A DNA stretch of 14,956 nt, from positions 1 to 14,956 of the forward strand of contig CALKOE010000033.1 in NCBI GenBank assembly GCA_938091985.1, given 5' to 3'. The stretch's first letter is position 1. Every line of letters begins with the position of its first letter. Position numbers and translations under genes: made by a program. Origin of the DNA: an uncultured Acidimicrobiales bacterium. GTDB taxonomy: Bacteria > Actinomycetota > Acidimicrobiia > Acidimicrobiales > Aldehydirespiratoraceae. The notes beneath the pieces are model-generated. The model was given only the letters and a program-made list of their open reading frames with translations. It was not told the DNA's origin and made no database searches. Shown in pieces: positions 14,572-14,956 of the stretch.

Positions 14572-14956
14572 GACTTCTCCGATTCGAACGGGTAGCGCAC
14601 ACCGACCTGGCGGCGCAGTTCGTCACACTGGTCGGCCATGCGAACCGAGTCTGCGAGCGACATGACATCGCTCTCGGTGCGTCCCGCGGCAACACAGTCC
14701 ATCACGTGCTGGATCTCGTACTCGAAGCCGTTGGCGGGATGAGGTCGCGACTCGGTCTGGCGGTCGTCGCCGCTCACGAGGGTTGCTTCCGAGGCGCCCC
14801 AGAAGAAGGGAATCTCGATCGAACCCTCGGATCCATGAACGACCGCCTGATGGTCGAGGTTGGCGCGCAACGCCGACGACAGCTGGGCGACCACCGATCC
14901 GTAGCGCCCGGCAACCACGACATGGTCGTCGACGCCCGTCGGGCCGATGTGACCCG
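14568..14956 (-). CDS. Gfo/Idh/MocA-family oxidoreductase, C-terminal part (5' end beyond window)
   Basis: 128 complete codons of the C-terminal alpha/beta domain of a Gfo/Idh/MocA-type NAD(P)-dependent dehydrogenase; the Rossmann domain lies outside the window. The visible layout is typical: a GPTGVDDHVVV strand, QLSSALRANLDHQAVV, the HGSEGSIEIPFFW turn that most members share as a GTEG-like motif, and the closing helix with YEIQHVMDCVAAGRTESDV (about residues 67-103 of the fragment) where these proteins say how close they are to the family end. The frame stays open to the window edge. Members oxidise or reduce sugars, inositols or related polyols, but the substrate is not readable here. It is the first visible gene of the operon with the aldo/keto reductase and glycosidase. 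The GTG at 14918 is internal, not the start. Confidence 0.85.
   Translation of the reverse strand, partial: GHIGPTGVDDHVVVAGRYGSVVAQLSSALRANLDHQAVVHGSEGSIEIPFFWGASEATLVSGDDRQTESRPHPANGFEYEIQHVMDCVAAGRTESDVMSLADSVRMADQCDELRRQVGVRYPFESEKS

Noticed and set aside
1..14956. CRISPR arrays, tRNA or rRNA genes, insertion sequences, attachment sites
   Set aside because: No repeat-spacer pattern, cloverleaf, rRNA-like stretch, transposase motif or terminal inverted repeats were seen. Apart from the 10228-10342 gap and the 10943-11188 gap, coding sequence fills the window.

Overview
The window reads as part of the chromosome of a high-GC Actinomycetota. Dense minus-strand operons, frequent GTG starts and TAnnnT motifs just upstream of start codons fit this. 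An Acidimicrobiia-like lineage (Ilumatobacter and relatives) is my guess, but no phylogenetic marker here settles it. Every intact gene lies on the minus strand, so transcription runs from high to low coordinates.

Positions 10227 down to 1 hold a respiratory complex I operon in the order nuoA-B-C-D-H-I-J-K-L-M-N. Genes overlap or sit within 16 nt of each other, and nuoN runs off the left edge. nuoE, nuoF and nuoG, the NADH-oxidising module, are missing: nuoD overlaps nuoH by four bases. This is therefore an 11-subunit complex with a quinone-reducing arm (B, C, D, I) and a complete proton-pumping membrane arm (A, H, J, K, L, M, N), but no visible electron-input module. Several residues at the quinone site and the coupling channel differ from textbook complex I: NuoD has Trp where the quinone-binding Tyr is expected, NuoH has Gln and Ile at usually charged positions, and the NuoB quinone-site loop has a one-residue insertion. 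NuoL also carries two Asp/His-rich loops, one of them built from an 18-bp tandem repeat.

Positions 10228-10342 separate the nuo operon from the gene upstream. The gap holds a probable intrinsic terminator for that gene and a TAGGGT -10-like element 8 nt before the nuoA GTG, which suggests a leaderless nuo transcript. The upstream gene (10343-10942) is a chloramphenicol-phosphotransferase-like P-loop kinase, with the same TAGGGT-to-GTG arrangement.

Positions 10943-11207 contain the only plus-strand coding trace, the C-terminal remnant of a GNAT acetyltransferase. It converges on, and overlaps by 19 bp, the end of the next operon.

Positions 11189-14956 hold a three-gene minus-strand operon: a Gfo/Idh/MocA-type dehydrogenase (5' end outside the window), an aldo/keto reductase and a family 3 glycoside hydrolase. 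Both junctions are 4-nt start/stop overlaps. The set looks like a cytoplasmic route for splitting and oxidising or reducing a glycoside or sugar derivative; the substrate cannot be read from the sequence.
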